Shown: positions 9,305 through 21,655, counted from the stretch's first letter. The stretch: DNA of 64,000 nt from Adiantum capillus-veneris (GCA_014529385.2 CM043942.1:61977184-62041183); one strand, 5' to 3'. Notes: a model not told the origin generated them from the sequence alone. Translations and numbers: made by a program.

Positions 9305-10900
9305 TGTCATAATAATCAATATCTAATTCTCCTAAATGATTTTCTCATATTAAACTGATCATTTAATGTGGGGAAGTGCAAGGGGGAAAAAAGCTAGAAT
9401 ATTGGTTAAGCAAGAAGACCGGCCACTGTAGGGATCCAAAGGAGGGAAAATAGGGATTCAAACAGGGGGGGCCATCTGCAAAAGAGCCATGTGCACAATG
9501 GACTAAAAAGACCCTAAGGTTCAACCCATTAAGACTTCCAAAATGCTAAGGTTCCAAAATTCAAAGGTTGTGTCCAAAGGTCAACCATAGGGGAATTGGA
9601 TGCTTTGTGTGTGTCCAAAAAAGTCTTTGCACATCCCTACATAGGAGGGGGCGAGCCTTTCTTGTAGGGGATGAGAGAGAAAGCCACACACACACACACA
9701 CACACACAAGCTCCCTTTACACAAAGGGAATGAGGGACACATGTCAGCTCCCTAGCTTAGATGCCCACAAGGTGTACCCAATTCTTATTGGATGGCCTTG
9801 GAGGTGGACCAATGAGAATTAGGCTAGAGTAAATCTAGTTTAATTAATTTAAAAACACTTAATAAAAGAACCAATGAGAATTAAGTCCTCTAGAAGACTA
9901 TTGGACAGTCTCCCAAGGGGTCCAATGAGCATTCAGGAGCCCAATGGCTTGCCTGATTCCTATTGGCCAGGAGGCAAAGGGGTCCAATGAGAGTTTAGTT
10001 GAATTATTAAATTACCTAAAGCTCTCACAAAAGGGGAAAGGGGGACACATGTCAGAAGGCTATCACTTATGCTGCTTAATTGTCATTGGCTAGCCCTGAG
10101 GAGGTCCAATGGGGAGATAGCAAGAGCAAATAGCAAGAGGGCTCCCCCAAGAGAGAGAGGGAGACTGATTTTTGCAAGGCATTATCACACACACACTCAC
10201 ACAATCTCATGTGTGAAGAAATAGAAGACTATCTCTTCCCAAGCTTTAATGGAGAGCTCACCACCTACTCCAAGCTTGTGAGATAGAAGCCTACATCAAC
10301 ACACTCTTGGCATGTGGATGCAAATCCAACCAAGAGACAAGCTTCAATGCATGCTCATCTCCTCTACCAAGCTAATTACTAAGCTAAGCTATGGTAATAT
10401 GAGTGATTATGTGAGGAGATGTACATCTTTCTCGTAAGATACTCCTTCTTCCTCTCAATCTACTCTCATACCCTGCTAGCTCTCACCATCTTCGAAGGTG
10501 TGTGAGGTCTTGGGTCTGAGACCGGGGATAATTGATGTTGTGTTTGCTAAGTGTGTTGCTTAGTGCATGAAGCTTTCATCTTCATTGCACTAGCTAGTCT
10601 TGAAGGAACACAAAGAATTGTATTGTACAATGTCTCTCTTGATGGGAGAAACCATAATACAAAGCCTTTTGGAGGGGGGACATGCTCCATGCAAATCCGG
10701 TCCTCAACTGTTGTCAATAGCTTAATTTCTCTCTCTTTTGAAAGTATTGTTCATGCTATCTAACTAGGTGTTATGCTTTTTGTTGCTCTCTCCACCCAAG
10801 AACTCTTGTAATTCTCATTAGGAATCTATTCTAATGAAATGCCCAACATGTTCATGCTAATTTCCGCTACACACAATTTTTTAGGCCATTAAATGTTACA
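9305..10900 (+). repeat. 5' LTR of element C (1596 bp)
   Basis: Begins TGTCATAATAATC and ends AATGTTACA. It contains a (CA)n tract near 9687-9709 that is shorter in the 3' copy. A 70-codon ORF at 10551-10763 recurs at 22899-23111 only because the LTRs are recent duplicates. Confidence 0.95.
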
Positions 10901-10901
10901 T

Positions 10902-10913
10902 TGGTATCAGAGC
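10902..10913 (+). promoter_or_regulatory. Primer-binding site of element C
   Basis: TGGTATCAGAGC, a perfect match to the plant initiator-Met primer site, one base after the LTR end. Confidence 0.93.
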
Positions 10914-11317
10914 ACAAGGTTTCTCTTTTCTTGCTCAAGAAGGGAGGTCCTCAAGCTAGCTATAAATGGTTGGTATTATTAATTGCCTGTGAGTAAGTAG
11001 AATAGGGATTTTTCAGCCTTGCAGTGCGCCTGCTTTCGTGCAGTTAATGGGGCATCACTGTCGAGAGCTATGGTCTTAATAGTGGAGTCCTACGGGGCTT
11101 GCCTACGGCTTAACCACTATTGAGCTATTAGAAACTTGACAAGAGCTAGTGCTGTTTTGGTGTTGAAAGACCCTCTCTTCTATTCCTTGCAATTAATGGT
11201 ATTCGAGCCACGGGTACATTAGCTTGAGTGCTTTTTCTAAAGGGGTAAAGAGGAGTAGCAACTAGGGCTTGAAGTTCCAAAGTACACCTAAAACTTTTAC
11301 ACCTAAAAGTTGTTAGA

Positions 11318-13633
11318 ATGGCGGACAATAGTAAAGAGAGTGAAATTAATGTTGATAACTTTGATTTTGCTAATGAGCGAGCTACTAATGATGCTCCGAT
11401 GCTTGTTAACTATCTTGTTTCTAGGCTTCAACAAGCCATGGGCAATCCATCTCTCCAAAGTGAAGTGCAATGGAAGCTCCGTGCTGCACGGGATTCTCCA
11501 ACCTCATTACCATGACGAGAGAACACCTAGGAAGCCTCCTTGTGAGACTCCCAAAAGAGGTCTCTCTCCGATTCGGGAAGAAGAAGAGAATCCATATGAA
11601 GGGCTCAAGAATTTACTTCTTGATGATGCATCTCCTTCCCAAAGGATTGAACTCAAGAGCCTCCACCGAAAGAACGAGAAAGAAGTGAGTCTCCCACCAC
11701 CTCGGCGGAGATGGCTCCACCAAGATGGCGGGCTAAATGCTCTCCATCACCACCAAAGCGGAGAAGACCATCGCACCCTTCTCCACATCATAATTCAAAG
11801 AGGGATGATAAAAAGCAAGAGAAGAAAAAGGCGAGAAAGGGGACATCCTCTTCTCCATTTTCTTCATCCTCTTCCTCTTATGAAAGTGATGGTGAAGACG
11901 ACGAAGATCAAGACAAGAAAAAGGCGAGAAAGAGGTCACCCTCTTCTCCACCTTCTTCAAGTTCTTCACCTTCTGAAGAAAGTGATGGTGCAACCTTTGA
12001 ACCATCAAAAAGAAGAGGCCATAGGAAATCCTATGCCACATGGAGGAGGTCATCCAAGCTAAAGAAGTTCAAAGAGGGAGGGAAGAGCATCTCTTTCCTT
12101 ACCTATGATGGTACCTTTGGTGCTACGGACAAAGTCTTGGCCTTTATCCAACAGTTCGATGCGGTGTTTGGAGATGAGGGCTTCACGGAGTCCTCTAAGC
12201 TACGCCATGTAGCTATGCACTTTCAAAAGTCCGCCAGGCAATGGTGGTCTAGCCTACGAGCCAATGGTGAAGCTCCACAAACATGGAAAGCTTTAAGAGC
12301 TTCCATTATGAAGCAGTTCTTGGCCACCGATGCCAAAGACAAAGTACTCACCGAATGGCAAAGCTTAAAGCTCTCTCCCTATGAATCCATCCACAAATAT
12401 GTAGACAAGTTTTGGGACCTACAACTCAAAGCCACTATCTTCAAAAAGTTGGAGTTTGGAGAGCAAAAGCAACAATTTTGTGCGAGCTTAACCGAAGAAA
12501 TGGCGGAGTATGTCAACTCCCAAAGGCCACGTACCATATCGGCGGTAATACACCATACTATGGTGGCTTCTCGAATAAATTTCCAAAGGAGGGCTAAAAG
12601 AAATAATAAGCCCACGGAAAACAAGGGTTCCAATGAGCCTAAGGGGAAGGACAATGTCCAAAAGTCTCCTAAGGGCAACTCCAACAAAGCTAAAGAGAAG
12701 GGATTTTTCAAAGGTAAGAACAAACTCTCTCCTGAAGAGCTTGAGCGTTATCACAAGGATAACCGGTGTTTCAAGTGCGGTGAACAAGGGCATGCATACC
12801 GCGCTTGTCCCCAAAAGAACAACCACCAAGATCTTCCTAGAGCTTCCTTGGTTGAAATCCAAGAGGAGGAGACTCACCACAAAGGATCTCCTCTATGCCA
12901 TTCTTGGGGAAAGGTAAGAGAACATGATGCTTTTATTCTCTTTGACCCTGATTCTACTCACAATTTTATATCTATAGAGTTGGCCACCAAGCTAGGCATA
13001 CAAGCTTACGAGATGGGAGATGTCCTACCCGCAGACAGTGCTTTCAAGGAGCAAGAAGCTTCAGTCACTCCCTTAATCGGGAAATTGAGGCTTCATGTTC
13101 AAAGCTATGTGGACAAAGAGGACTTATTTATCTCTCCTCTCAAGCATGAGGATGTAATCCTAGGGGCACCATGGTTTGACCGCCTGGCTGCCAATGTTAA
13201 ATTTCGTGAAAGGAGAATCTCCTTTAAGTTCAGGGAAAAAGACATGTATATAGATGCTAAGGAAATGGGTAACACTATTCCCATTGTACATACACCAGCT
13301 TTCAACAAGTCAATAAAGAGCTCTATTTCCGTGTACATGATTTTTGTTAAAGATTCTCAAAATGAACCTAATGCTTTAGCAAAAGAAAATAAAAGCAACC
13401 AAAAGGAATTAGAGTTATCCAATTTTCTCAAGGGGTTTCAAGATGTTTTTATTGATGACATCCCTTGTGAGCTACCTCCTAAAAGAGGTAATGATGACCA
13501 TGCAATTGAACTTCTTCCAGGAAGTTCACCGCCTAACAAACCTCCTTATAGAGTTTCTCAAGCTCAACAAGAGGAGATTATGTGGCAAGTGCATGAGTTA
13601 GTTGAGAAGGGCATGGTTAGGCCTAATAGTTGA
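11318..13633 (+). pseudogene. C gag and protease, frameshifted
   Basis: gag starts at ATG 11318 (MADNSKESEINVD). The frame stops at 11515 and the protein continues in a second frame (about 11490-11710) before returning to the first at 11711, so two compensating small indels lie in gag. The large frame (11711-13633, 640 codons) has a Ser/Lys-rich linker, the capsid signature (FIQQFDAVFGDEGF, ARQWWSSL, PYESIHKYVDKFW), a basic stretch and a zinc knuckle CFKCGEQGHAYRAC. The protease follows, but the catalytic Asp-Ser-Gly is replaced by a Phe-Asp-Pro-Asp-Ser-Thr sequence, so it is probably dead. The frame ends just inside RT after EKGMVRPNS. Confidence 0.88.
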
Positions 13634-14720
13634 CCAAGACATTGTAAAGACCGCATTTCGCACCACATTTGGTCTTTAAGAATACATTGTCATGCCTTTT
13701 GGCTTGACCAATGCACCAGCCACATTCAATCGTTTGATGGAGAAGCTGTTCAGGCCTCATCGAACCTTCACTGGAGTGTTCTTTGATGATATTATCATCT
13801 ACTCTAATTCATTAGACGAACACAAGTAACACCTCCAGGTAATATTTCAAGTTTTAAGAGAGAATAAACTTTATGTTAATCGAAAGAAAAGTGAATTTTT
13901 CTTGCAAGAGATTCAGTATTTAGGTCACATTATCTCTCAAGATGGCATCCAAATGGATCCATCCAAGTTAGAGGTAATAAAAGGATGGCCTAAACCAAGG
14001 AATCTTCATGAACTAAGAAGCTTTATAGGTATGTGTGCATACTATAGACGCTTCATAGAAAAGTTCTCACAAATTGCGGGACCATTACATGACCTAACAA
14101 AGAAAAGCGTTAGGTATACATGGTCTGCTAAGGAGAACAATGCTTTCGAAAAGCTTAAAGAAAAGCTTATCTCTCAACCTGTGCTTACACTACCGGATCT
14201 CTCAAAACCATTTGAGGTCCAATGTGATGCTTGTGGTGATTGCCTTGGAGGTGTTTTGCTCCAAGAAGGGCACGCCATAGGCTATGAGAGTCGAAGGCTC
14301 GACCTTGTTGAGCAAGCTCTAGGCATATATGAAAAGGAACTCCTTGCAGTTCTACAAGCCTTAGACTCATGGAAGCACTATTTATTGGGGACTCCTTTCA
14401 TTCTACGAACGGATCACCAAAGTCTTAAGTACTTCATGACGCAAACCAAGCTCTCCGACAAACAAATGAGGTGGGCAAATTTCCTTTCGCAATTTCATTT
14501 TCATATTGCTCACATTGCTGGCAAGCATAATCAAGTAGCTGATGCACTCTCAAGACGGCCGAGAGTGAATGCGGTTTCCATAGCAACTCACAATGATCTA
14601 TCTTCAATTATAGATGAGTATGCTATTGATCCCGATTTTAGAGATATGATTTCAGCCCTTGCATTAGGGAAGAAAGAAGAACCATTTACATTACAATATG
14701 GTTATCTTCTCTATGGCAAT
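13634..14720 (+). pseudogene. C reverse transcriptase and RNase H, internally deleted
   Basis: RT resumes at 13635 with DIVKTAFRT. About 80-90 residues that normally lie between the RPSSSPW block and this point (fingers and part of palm) are missing. The catalytic palm is kept as FFDDIIIYS (13779-13790). Two in-frame TAA codons, in [13 protein letters not shown] and after DEHK, fit CAA-to-TAA changes. RNase H follows in the long frame 13902-14726: FEVQCDACGDCLGGVLLQEG, YEKELLAVLQAL, LRTDHQSLKYF and HIAGKHNQVADALSR are all recognisable. The frame is cut by D at 14721 and resumes at 19962. Confidence 0.88.
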
Positions 14721-15049
14721 TGTTGAGATGTCGAGCTCTACACCTTGAGCTGGCATCCACTACGGGTCTTGGCCGCTTACGGCATTTACTCACTGGCGCG
14801 TTAGGTGACCGACACGGAGGATCTCTGCCAGTGATTCTACAGCTGGACTACACTTATAGTGCCAGCCTAGTACGCTTCTAGCGAGTTCACACTTAGTGAC
14901 CGCATGTACATATGTGCTACTTTTCAGATTTAGCACTTAGTCATTTTGTACTCTCTTTTCTGTGAAGAAGAAGAAGAAGCTTTCCATCTCTGTGTACTTT
15001 GTGCTTTGTGCTTGTCATGTGTAGCTCTCTTGCATCCTCATTCTTTACA
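14721..15049 (+). repeat. 5' LTR of element D (329 bp)
   Basis: Begins TGTTGAGATGTCGAG and ends ATTCTTTACA. It has a (GAA)n run near 14966 in the downstream half. The partner at 19629-19956 is about 99% identical. Confidence 0.97.
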
Positions 15050-15062
15050 TGGTATCAGAGCC
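15050..15062 (+). promoter_or_regulatory. Primer-binding site of element D
   Basis: TGGTATCAGAGCC abuts the LTR end and matches the initiator-Met tRNA 3' end. Confidence 0.95.
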
Positions 15063-15308
15063 TGGTGCAGGCAAGAGAGGCTAAGAGAGCAAGAGCATCA
15101 CAATCCCTTCCTTCGTTTTTCGCACAAGTTTCTGAACAGGTATCCAAAGTGCAGTATACAGAGATTTACTGTACAAGTACAGTGGTTGTATGTACGCTTG
15201 ATTGTGGACACTCGTTGAGTGTAGAAAGCGTTACAGGTACCACGATAGCAGGTTCAGCAGATTTGTAGGTTTTTGCAGATTGCAGCTATTTTGTCTTAGT
15301 GCTTCAAG

Positions 15309-16310
15309 ATGTCTGACGGTTTCAGTTAGATTGTTACTGAGAAGCTTGAGAAAAATAACTACCCTGCATGGAAGTTCAGAATAACAAATTTCCTAAAAGG
15401 AAAAGGTTATTGGGACTATGTAGAAGGAGACAATGAAAAGGAACCAGAGATTCCCGAGGCAAATGCTACAGCAGAACAAAGGAAAGCTTTGAGGGACTGG
15501 CAACAAGGCCAGAGCAAAGTGATGTATTGGCTTTCTATGAGCATCACAGATGGCATGATGGGCTATCTACAGGATGCTGAAACCCTTGCCATTGCATGGA
15601 GAAACTTAGGCAGAGTGTTCGAGGTGAACACCAAGGCCAGGAAGCTTCAACTAAAGTCGGAGCTAAATATGGTTAAGAGGAACAACCTCTCAATCAATGA
15701 TTATGCCTTGCAGATCAAGAGTATCATTGAGGCTCTTGGATCTATTAAAGTCTCAGTGGAAGACGATGACATTGTCCGTGCATTCTTGGATGGTCTAGGA
15801 GATGAGTATGTACATTTCAGGTCTTCCATGAATACAAGAGACGACATCCCCGTGTTCCAAGATTTGATTTCTATGCTTATTCTGGAGGAGAAGAACCTTG
15901 ACACATCTTCTTCTCATGGCAGAAATAATTCTGAACAGGCCTTCTATTCTAACTCCAACAGAGGTAGAGGTAGAGGTCGTGGTCGAGGCCCAAGGGGTTG
16001 CAGGGGCCAATTTCTGGAAGGCCAATCAAATCAAAACAATACAGGTGGTAGGGGAAACTAGTCTCAAGGCAGGGGGAGTCAAAGAGGTCGTGGTGCAGGA
16101 TCAAGCAGGCAACAACATACTCCAGATAGCAGAGAATGTTGGACTTGTGGTGAAAGAGGTCACATGTCACGTGGCTGTCCAAAGGGAAAAGCAAGTGGAA
16201 AGAGAGAACAGGGCAACTATGCATCTACTAGCAGAGATGCAGATGAAAGCAAAAACGAGCGCATGTTTGTTATGCAGCATGTAATGAATACAATGACTGC
16301 AGAGAATTCC
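15309..16310 (+). pseudogene. D gag
   Basis: Starts at ATG 15309 (MSDGFS), with a TAG at codon 7 (15327-15329). The UBN2-type copia gag follows: NNYPAWKFRITNFLKGKGYW, then NDYALQIKSIIEALGSI and VRAFLDGLGDEYVHFRSSM. After the TAG at 16059-16061 comes an Arg/Gly-rich stretch (RGRGRGRG) and a zinc knuckle CWTCGERGHMSRGC. All of it is in one frame. Both TAG codons stand where CAG (Gln) would fit. gag forms the particle and binds element RNA. Confidence 0.9.
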
Positions 16311-17675
16311 ACCCAAGATGATGTTTGGTATGTGGATTCAGGTGCCTCTAATCACATGACGTCTCGTGGAGAGTGGTTTAGAGATATGCGCAAACCAGAT
16401 GTGTCAGGCTATGTGCAGACAGGAGATGACATAGCTCACCCCATTGCTCGTGTAGGGGACATACCTCTAAATACGAAGAGTGGGAAATCAAAGTACTTAG
16501 TAGATGTACTTCATGTCCCAAACATTACAAAGAATCTTGTTTCTGTTGGACAAATGGTTGAGCAAGGTTTGTAGGTTCGCTTCAATCCAAATGGCTGTTA
16601 TGTAGAAGATTTCCAGAATGGCTGTAAGCTGATCACAGAGGGCAAATGTGTGGGAAGAATGTTTACGCTGAATGTAGACATGCCTAAGGTAAAAGCTTCA
16701 TTATTTGCACAGGGCACAGGTGTTGTGGCTGATGTTGACATTTGGCACAAACACATTGGCCATGTCAATGAGCAGAGATTGCGCAGCATGCAATCAAAAC
16801 AGATTGTAAAAGGTTTTCCCAAATTCAAGGTGGATGGTATGCATAAAGTGTGTGCAGCATGCCAGTTTGGAAAACAGTCAAAGGGCTCGTTTCCACATGA
16901 GCGCAATATATGTAAAAAGCCATTTGAGGTGGTGCACACAGATGTTTGGGGTCCAACCGATACTGCAAGTATACATGGTTACAGGTATTATGTCTGTTTC
17001 ATTGATGACCATACAAGGAAAGTATGGGTCTACTTCATGCGTAACAAAAGTGAAGTGTTTGGTCACTTTCAAGACTTCAAAGTCATGATTGAGAAGGAGA
17101 CAGATATGCAAATCAAGACATTGAGGTCAGATGGAGGGGGAGAGTACTTCTCCAATGATTTTTTAGATTTTCTGCGAATGCATGGTATACGTATGCAGTT
17201 TACATGCAGATATACTCCACAACAGAATGGGCTCGCAGAAAGGAAAAACAGGCACATTGTAGAGGTTGCACGTGCATTGATGAATGAGAAGAACATGCCT
17301 CATCATTTCTGGGCTGAAGCCGTAAATACAACTGTGTACATTATGAACAGGACACCTACAGCTGCGGTGCATGATGTAACACCTGAGGAAAAGTTTACAG
17401 GTACAAAGCCTGATTTGGCACACTTGAAAGTGTTTGGCTGCTTAGCTTACGTGCATGTACCAGATGAGTTGCGTAGGAAATTGGATCCTAAAGCAGAGAA
17501 ATGTATTCTTGTGGGATATTCCCTTGAACAAAAGGGGCACAGGTGCTACAATCCTACTACACGAGAATTACGAGTGAGCAGAGATGTAATCTTTGATGAG
17601 ATGAGCAGCTGGTACAGTAATGCACATGGCACTATTGGGGCTGATGTAAAAGATGATGTGGTTGTACAAATGTGA
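16311..17675 (+). pseudogene. D protease and integrase
   Basis: Continues in the gag frame. The protease site is WYVDSGASNHMT, Asp at 16335-16337, with the Asp-Ser-Gly triad intact. A TAG at 16572-16574 interrupts the linker. Integrase begins with the HHCC zinc module (WHKHIGH ... CAAC) intact, then the core with HTDVWGP, LRSDGGGEY and NGLAERKNR supplying all three acidic residues. The domain ends in the copia-type GKKL-like region (RRKLDPKAEKCILVGY). The frame stops at TGA 17673-17675 and a short zone of frameshifts (17676-17740) separates it from RT. Confidence 0.9.
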
Positions 17676-17739
17676 GGCCACAGTCACAGGTTTTGAGTGG
17701 ACCACAAGAGTCCTCTTCTCGTGGCTCTGTTGAGAAACC

Positions 17740-19578
17740 ATGGAATGGAGACTACGTACACAGGTTACTCCACTAGCAAGTACAGGGAATGTATCACGAA
17801 AAGGAAAGGAAAAGGTTGATGAACCTCCCTTTATGGCTGATGCATCATCAGGTTTTTCACATGTAGACATGGATTCAAATGGTTCTGAACAAAGTCTTGA
17901 TGAGGAATTTGGAATTCCGGCTGTCAGGACACCTGGTGTAAGGAAAGTACAAGAAGATGCTAGAGGGCAAAGGAGTGACCCAGGACCACGCAGATCTAAT
18001 AGAGTCAGAAATCCAGTTCAGAAATTGACTTATGATGGGTATCTAGCACATCACCAATCCTACATGGCTAAGGTGATACAGGATGTGGAGCCCACATGCT
18101 TTGAGGATGCATTTGGAAATGTGCATTGGAATGATGCAATGAATGAAGAGATGGCTGCATTGGAAGCAAACGACACATGGGAGTTGGTGCCATTGCCAAG
18201 TGGCAAGAAAGCTATTGGCTGTAAATGGGTGTATAAAACCAAGCATAAGGCTGATGGTAACATTGAGCGTCACAAGGCAAGGCTGGTCGCAAAGGGTTAT
18301 GCACAGACGTATGGCATAGACTATGAGGAGACCTTTGCTCCAGTGGCAAAGATGACGACTGTGAGAGCTGTCATAGTAGTGGCTGCATCTAGAGGATGGA
18401 TTATGCATCAAATGGATGTAAAGAATGCCTTCTTGAATGGTGAGTTGCAAGAGGAAGTGTATATGGATCAGCCACCTGGTTATGTCGATCCAGGTTACCC
18501 AGATTATGTATGCAGACTTCTCAAAGCTTTGTATGGTTTGAAGCAGGGCTCTAGAGCATGGTATGACAGGATTGCCAAGTATCTTGTCAGTATTGGTTTT
18601 AGGAGAGCTCATGCTGATCATTCACTCTATGTACGTGAGAGTGATGTGGGGATTGTGGTCATTACCATATATGTAGATGACCTTATTATTGTTGGTGACA
18701 ATGCTATGGAGATTGACCATGTGAAGGGTCTTCTCAAACAGGAGTTTGAAATGAAAGATTTAGGCGAGTTGCGCTACTTTCTTGGCATTGAGGTGATCAG
18801 GACTCCAGAGGGTGTATGGCTATCACAGAGACACTATTCTTTGGACATGTTGTCAAAGTATGGTATGGCTGATTGTAAGCCAGTTTCTATTCCCTTGGAT
18901 GTGAATGCAAAGCTGAGTGCAGAGAAGGGTGATGTTGTTGAGGATGTCAACATGTACAGGAAGATTGTGGGTAGTCTAATCTACTTGACTATCATGAGGC
19001 CAGACTTGAGCTACACAGTAGGCTTGGAGATTCAGTTCATGCAGCTTCCGAGGAAGCCACATTTGGATGGAGTACGACGCACACTTAGGTATGTGCAAGG
19101 TACTCTTGACTACGCATTGTTCTATGCAGCAGATGCACCATTAGCATTGTATGGGTATACAGATGTAGATTGGGCAGGTAGCATTGTTGATTAGAGATCT
19201 ACGAGTGGCTTCATGTTCTCTTTTGGGAGTGCTGCTGTTACTTGGAGCAGGAAAAAGTAGCCTACGGTTGCTTTATCGAGCATAGAGGCCGAGTATAGAG
19301 GTGCAGCAGTTGCAGCGTGCGAGGTAGCTTGGCTACGCACATTACTTGAGGACTTGGGAGTGCAGGTGGAACAGCAGATTTTCATCCATTGTGACAACCT
19401 CAGTAGCATGCAGTTGGCTAGGAACCCAGTGTTCCATGCCAGGACCAAACACATAGAGGTCCATTACCACTATGTTCGAGAGCGAGTGTTGGCGGGCGAC
19501 ATCGACTTGGTCTACGTCAGCACAGAGGAGCAGATAGCGGATATCTTTACCAAGGCCCTCGGAATTGAGAAGCTTTGA
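17740..19578 (+). pseudogene. D reverse transcriptase and RNase H
   Basis: The RT_copia signature is complete: MNEEMAALEANDTWELV, KWVYKTKHKADG, RLVAKGYAQTYGIDYEETF, KNAFLNGEL, ALYGLKQGSRAWYD and the catalytic YVDD at 18670-18681. RNase H follows with YTDVDWAGS (Asp), SSIEAEY (Glu), the CDN Asp and the terminal RTKHIEVHYH and IADIFTKAL blocks. TAG codons at 19192-19194 and 19258-19260 are in frame where Gln would be expected. The protein would finish at 19578. Catalytic residues are intact, so only point stops and one frameshifted zone separate this copy from coding capacity. Confidence 0.92.
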
Positions 19579-19614
19579 CGTTTCTGGACTATGCTTGGAC
19601 TCTGCGACATGCAG

Positions 19615-19628
19615 AGCTCGAGGGGGAG
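19615..19628 (+). promoter_or_regulatory. Polypurine tract of element D
   Basis: GAGGGGGAG-type purine run (ending AGGGGGAG) directly before the 3' LTR start TGTTGAG. Confidence 0.9.
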
Positions 19629-19956
19629 TGTTGAGATGTCGAGCTCTACACCTTGAGCTGGCATCCACTACGGGTCTTGGCCGCTTACGGCATTTACTCA
19701 CTGGCGCGTTAGGTGACCGACACGGAGGATCTCTGCCAGTGATTCTACAGCTGGACTACACTTATAGTGCCAGCCTAGTACGCTTCTAGCGAGTTCACCT
19801 TAGTGACCGCATGTACATATGTGCTACTTTTCAGATTTAGCACTTAGTCATTTTGTACTCTCTTTTCTGTGAAGAAGAAGAAGAAGCTTTCCATCTCTGT
19901 GTGCTTTGTGCTTTGTGCTTGTCTTGTGTAGCTCTCTTGCATCCTCATTCTTTACA
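19629..19956 (+). repeat. 3' LTR of element D (328 bp)
   Basis: Nearly identical copy of 14721-15049, followed by the TSD GCAAT (19957-19961), after which C's reading frame resumes. Confidence 0.97.
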
Positions 19957-19961
19957 GCAAT

Positions 19962-20876
19962 AGACTATGCGTTACTAACTCACTACGTGAGAAAGTAATG
20001 TATGAATTTCATGCTCCACCTTATGCGGGGCATAGAGGGATTCAGTCTACCTTAAAGGGAATTGAAACATATTTCTATTGGCCTACCATGAAAGTGAACA
20101 TACAAGAGTATGTTTCTAAATGTGTGGTATGCCAAAAGAAAAAATTTGATAGAGGGAAGCAACTTGGATTTCTTCAACCCTTGCTAATCCCTAATTCACC
20201 ATGGGAGAGCATATCCGTGGATTTTATCTTTGGATTGCCTAAGTCTATCCATGGGAATATGGGAGTATGGATGATAGTAGACAGGTTCAGTAAACAAGCT
20301 CATTTTATACCTGTCAAAAAGACTATCAAAGCCCATCAAATGGCAACCCTCTTCATTTCACAAATTTTCAAGTACCATGGCTTGCCAATGTCCATAGTGT
20401 CGGATAGAGATCCTAGAATGACCAGTAATTTCTGGAAGGGTCTCTTTGAGAATTTAGGGACAAGGCTAAACTTCTCTTCGGCCTATCATCCACAAACGGA
20501 TGTCCAAAGTGAAATAACTAACCTAACAATTCTCGATCTACTAAAAGCCTATGTAACGGAAGTAGATCAAAGATCCCAATGGGAGAAGTACTTACCCTTA
20601 GTGGAGTATGCTTACAATAACACTGTACATACTTCCATGGGAAAAGAACCTTTTGAGGTAATTGAGGGGAGATCAAAAAGTCCCTTGCTACTTAAGGTAC
20701 ATGGGAAGATCTTCGCTGCAGATGAGTATAGCCGAGACCTACAAGAATCTTTTCAAAAGATTAAGGATGCTATCCCTATCTCACAGCAAAGGCAAAAGGC
20801 TGCTGCTGACAAGCACAGAAGAGCCCAAGCCTTTAAAGAAAATGATTGGGTCTTATTAAAGTTTCCCAAGGTTTGA
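19962..20876 (+). pseudogene. C integrase
   Basis: Continues C's pol after the D insertion. The zinc module is intact (HAPPYAGH, then CVVCQKKK). The core keeps all three acidic residues: SVDFIFGLP, SDRDPRMTSNFW and a Glu in HPQTDVQSEITN, with Val in the usual Gly position. The C-terminal part has QRQKAAADKHRRAQAF and DWVLLKF. A stop (TGA) at 20874-20876 ends the frame before the chromodomain section. Confidence 0.9.
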
Positions 20877-21300
20877 TTAAGGCACACGACGGGCAAGAAT
20901 CCTACGGGCCACCAAAAGTACTATGCTAAACTAGCAAAAAGGTACTATGGTCCCTTCTAGATTCTTAGGCCAATCAATGAGATGGCCTATCAACTCAAGT
21001 TGCCCAATCAATGGCTCATACACAATGCTTTCCATGTGAGCCTATTAAAGCCTTACAAAGGAGAGCCACCTCAAGAACCAAATACTGAAGACCCACCGGA
21101 GATCGAGGACCAAGATGAGGTGCTGCAGCCCGAGTCCATTCTCCGACATGAAGACAAGGTATTAAGAGGCGGTAAGACTACCTGACGATATCTTATTAAG
21201 TTTAAGAATTATCCTTTTGAAGATGCTAGATGGATGCAAGGCATACAATTAAAGGATAACCTAAGCCTTGTCAATGCTTACGATGCTTCCCAAGATTAAG
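20877..21300 (+). pseudogene. C integrase C-terminus with chromodomain
   Basis: In scattered frames: a GPF-type fold remnant, then 20982-21185 with AYQLKLPNQWLIHNAFHVSLLKPYKG. It leads to a chromodomain: ESILRHEDKVLRGGKTT, a TGA that fits a CGA-to-TGA change, then RYLIKFKNYPFEDARWM. The aromatic and acidic residues of the chromodomain core are visible. The domain would bind methylated histone tails and direct insertion. Confidence 0.8.
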
Positions 21301-21655
21301 CAAATGTACAAAATGTTAAAAATGAACAAATTTTTTTGTTTTATAAGACTCTCTTTTTCTTTATTGTGCACAAAAATGAAGTAGTATGTATGCTTAGATC
21401 AAGTTTGCGGAGACGACGTCTCCCAAACACCAAGTAGAGCTTGTCACTCTACTATGGAAGACTGGTAGGACTAATGTGCAGACATGCTTGCGGCAGCCTC
21501 AAGCTCTCAAGCGCCAAATGGACTAGTCATCCATTGTGGAATGATGTCATAGGGTAACATAGGGATCCTCTACCCGCTAAGAAAAGGACTCATGAATATG
21601 CTTTATCTTCTCTACACCATAGTCGAGGACGACTATGATTTCAAGAAAGAGGTAA
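21301..21655 (+). promoter_or_regulatory. C 3' untranslated region and polypurine tract
   Basis: Noncoding stretch with a purine run AAGAAAGAGGTAA at 21643-21655 directly before the 3' LTR start TGTCATAAT. No ORF of note. Confidence 0.7.

Larger units (their letters stand above)
14721..19956 (+). mobile_element. Element D, young Ty1/copia retrotransposon
   Basis: Full-length: LTRs 14721-15049 and 19629-19956, TSD GCAAT at 14716-14720 and 19957-19961, PBS and PPT present. The two LTRs differ at only a few positions (one small indel and about three substitutions), so this is the youngest insertion in the window. gag, protease, integrase, RT and RNase H are all present in order with their catalytic residues. 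Five in-frame TAG codons and one frameshifted zone keep this copy from coding a full polyprotein. Confidence 0.96.

Noticed and set aside
10551-10763. A 70-codon ORF conserved at 22899-23111.
   Set aside because: Both copies lie in the two LTRs of C, which are recent duplicates, so conservation carries no evidence of coding.
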